62,345 nucleotides of DNA from Actinomycetes bacterium. Its GTDB lineage: Bacteria > Actinomycetota > Thermoleophilia > BMS3ABIN01. The translations under genes were made by a program, and so were the position numbers. Each line of letters opens with the position of its first letter. Position 1 is the stretch's first letter. Shown here one piece after another: positions 62,321-62,345 of this stretch. The stretch spans positions 1 to 62,345 of the forward strand of contig JAJYOG010000009.1 in assembly GCA_021785935.1 (NCBI GenBank), given 5' to 3'. The notes beneath the pieces were generated by a model. The model made no database searches. It was not told the DNA's origin and saw only the letters and a program-made list of their open reading frames with translations.

Positions 62321-62345
62321 GGCGGCGCGCCTTCGGCGCGCCGCC
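62321..62345. other. Perfect GC hairpin at the window edge
   Basis: GGCGGCGCGCC / GGCGCGCCGCC, an 11-bp stem with a TTC loop, similar in style to the hairpin at 22564-22590. It probably marks the end of a transcript arriving from the right; any T run would lie outside the window. The region 62169-62320 contains no gene that I can support. Confidence 0.55.

Overview
The window looks like a chromosomal segment from a deep-branching, mesophilic or moderately thermophilic Actinomycetota (Geothermincolia/Aquicultor-like rather than a classical high-GC actinomycete). This placement is inferred from gene order and protein character, not from a marker search. The evidence is the run recG, rsmD, coaD, SepIVA-like coiled-coil gene, yceD and rpmF, a moderate-to-high GC content, archaeal-type LeuC/LeuD and an apparently leaderless attenuator peptide. 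An ADP-forming acetyl-CoA synthetase suggests anaerobic acetate metabolism.

Layout. 1-5.3 kb is an accessory scar: the first codons of an IS5-type transposase, a small Cys-rich ORF, a truncated AbiE toxin-antitoxin pair, a SEC-C protein without a canonical start codon, and a second AbiE pair whose toxin is frameshifted. It is followed by an apparently independent transcription unit for a structured RNA of about 230 nt (promoter, hairpins, intrinsic terminator). 5.3-14.1 kb holds the core cluster: BioD-like/DRTGG protein, acetate-CoA ligase, rpmF, yceD, coiled-coil gene, coaD, rsmD, recG and the divergent rpmB. 14.1-15.3 kb has two tandem DUF5684 membrane proteins with strong terminators and a DUF488 stump. 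15.4-19.4 kb is the FMN-riboswitch-controlled operon ribD-ribE-ribBA-ribH, followed by rpe. 20.3-22.4 kb holds four small membrane proteins (two DUF4190, DUF4234, DUF2752), then HU.

23-25.7 kb encodes TldE/TldD. 26-30.5 kb is a MoxR, DUF58, transglutaminase operon, convergent with a Roadblock gene and a small membrane gene. dnaE occupies 31.1-34.6 kb. 34.8-43.6 kb is the branched-chain amino acid operon leuA-leuC-leuD-leuB-ilvE-SRPBCC-cimA-FAH. It is preceded by a promoter, a leucine-codon-rich leader peptide and a terminator, which together form a classical attenuator. 43.7-46.9 kb has a GGDEF/HD-GYP sensor and a divergent PcsB-like NlpC/P60 hydrolase with a hairpin-rich 5' leader. 47-50.5 kb is hom-thrC-apgM, in which the ApgM-like protein probably supplies homoserine kinase. 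The remainder holds a PAS/GAF protein without an output domain, a divergent IlvD/Edd dehydratase, an amylo-alpha-1,6-glucosidase, a cyclase, two TrkA proteins and a Na+/K+-ATPase-like P-type pump.

The best leads are the orphan structured RNA at about 5078-5309, the leucine attenuator at 43414-43618, the structured leader of the NlpC/P60 gene, and two genes whose conserved N-termini have good ribosome binding sites but ATA or ATC where ATG should be. No CRISPR array, tRNA, rRNA or prophage was seen.
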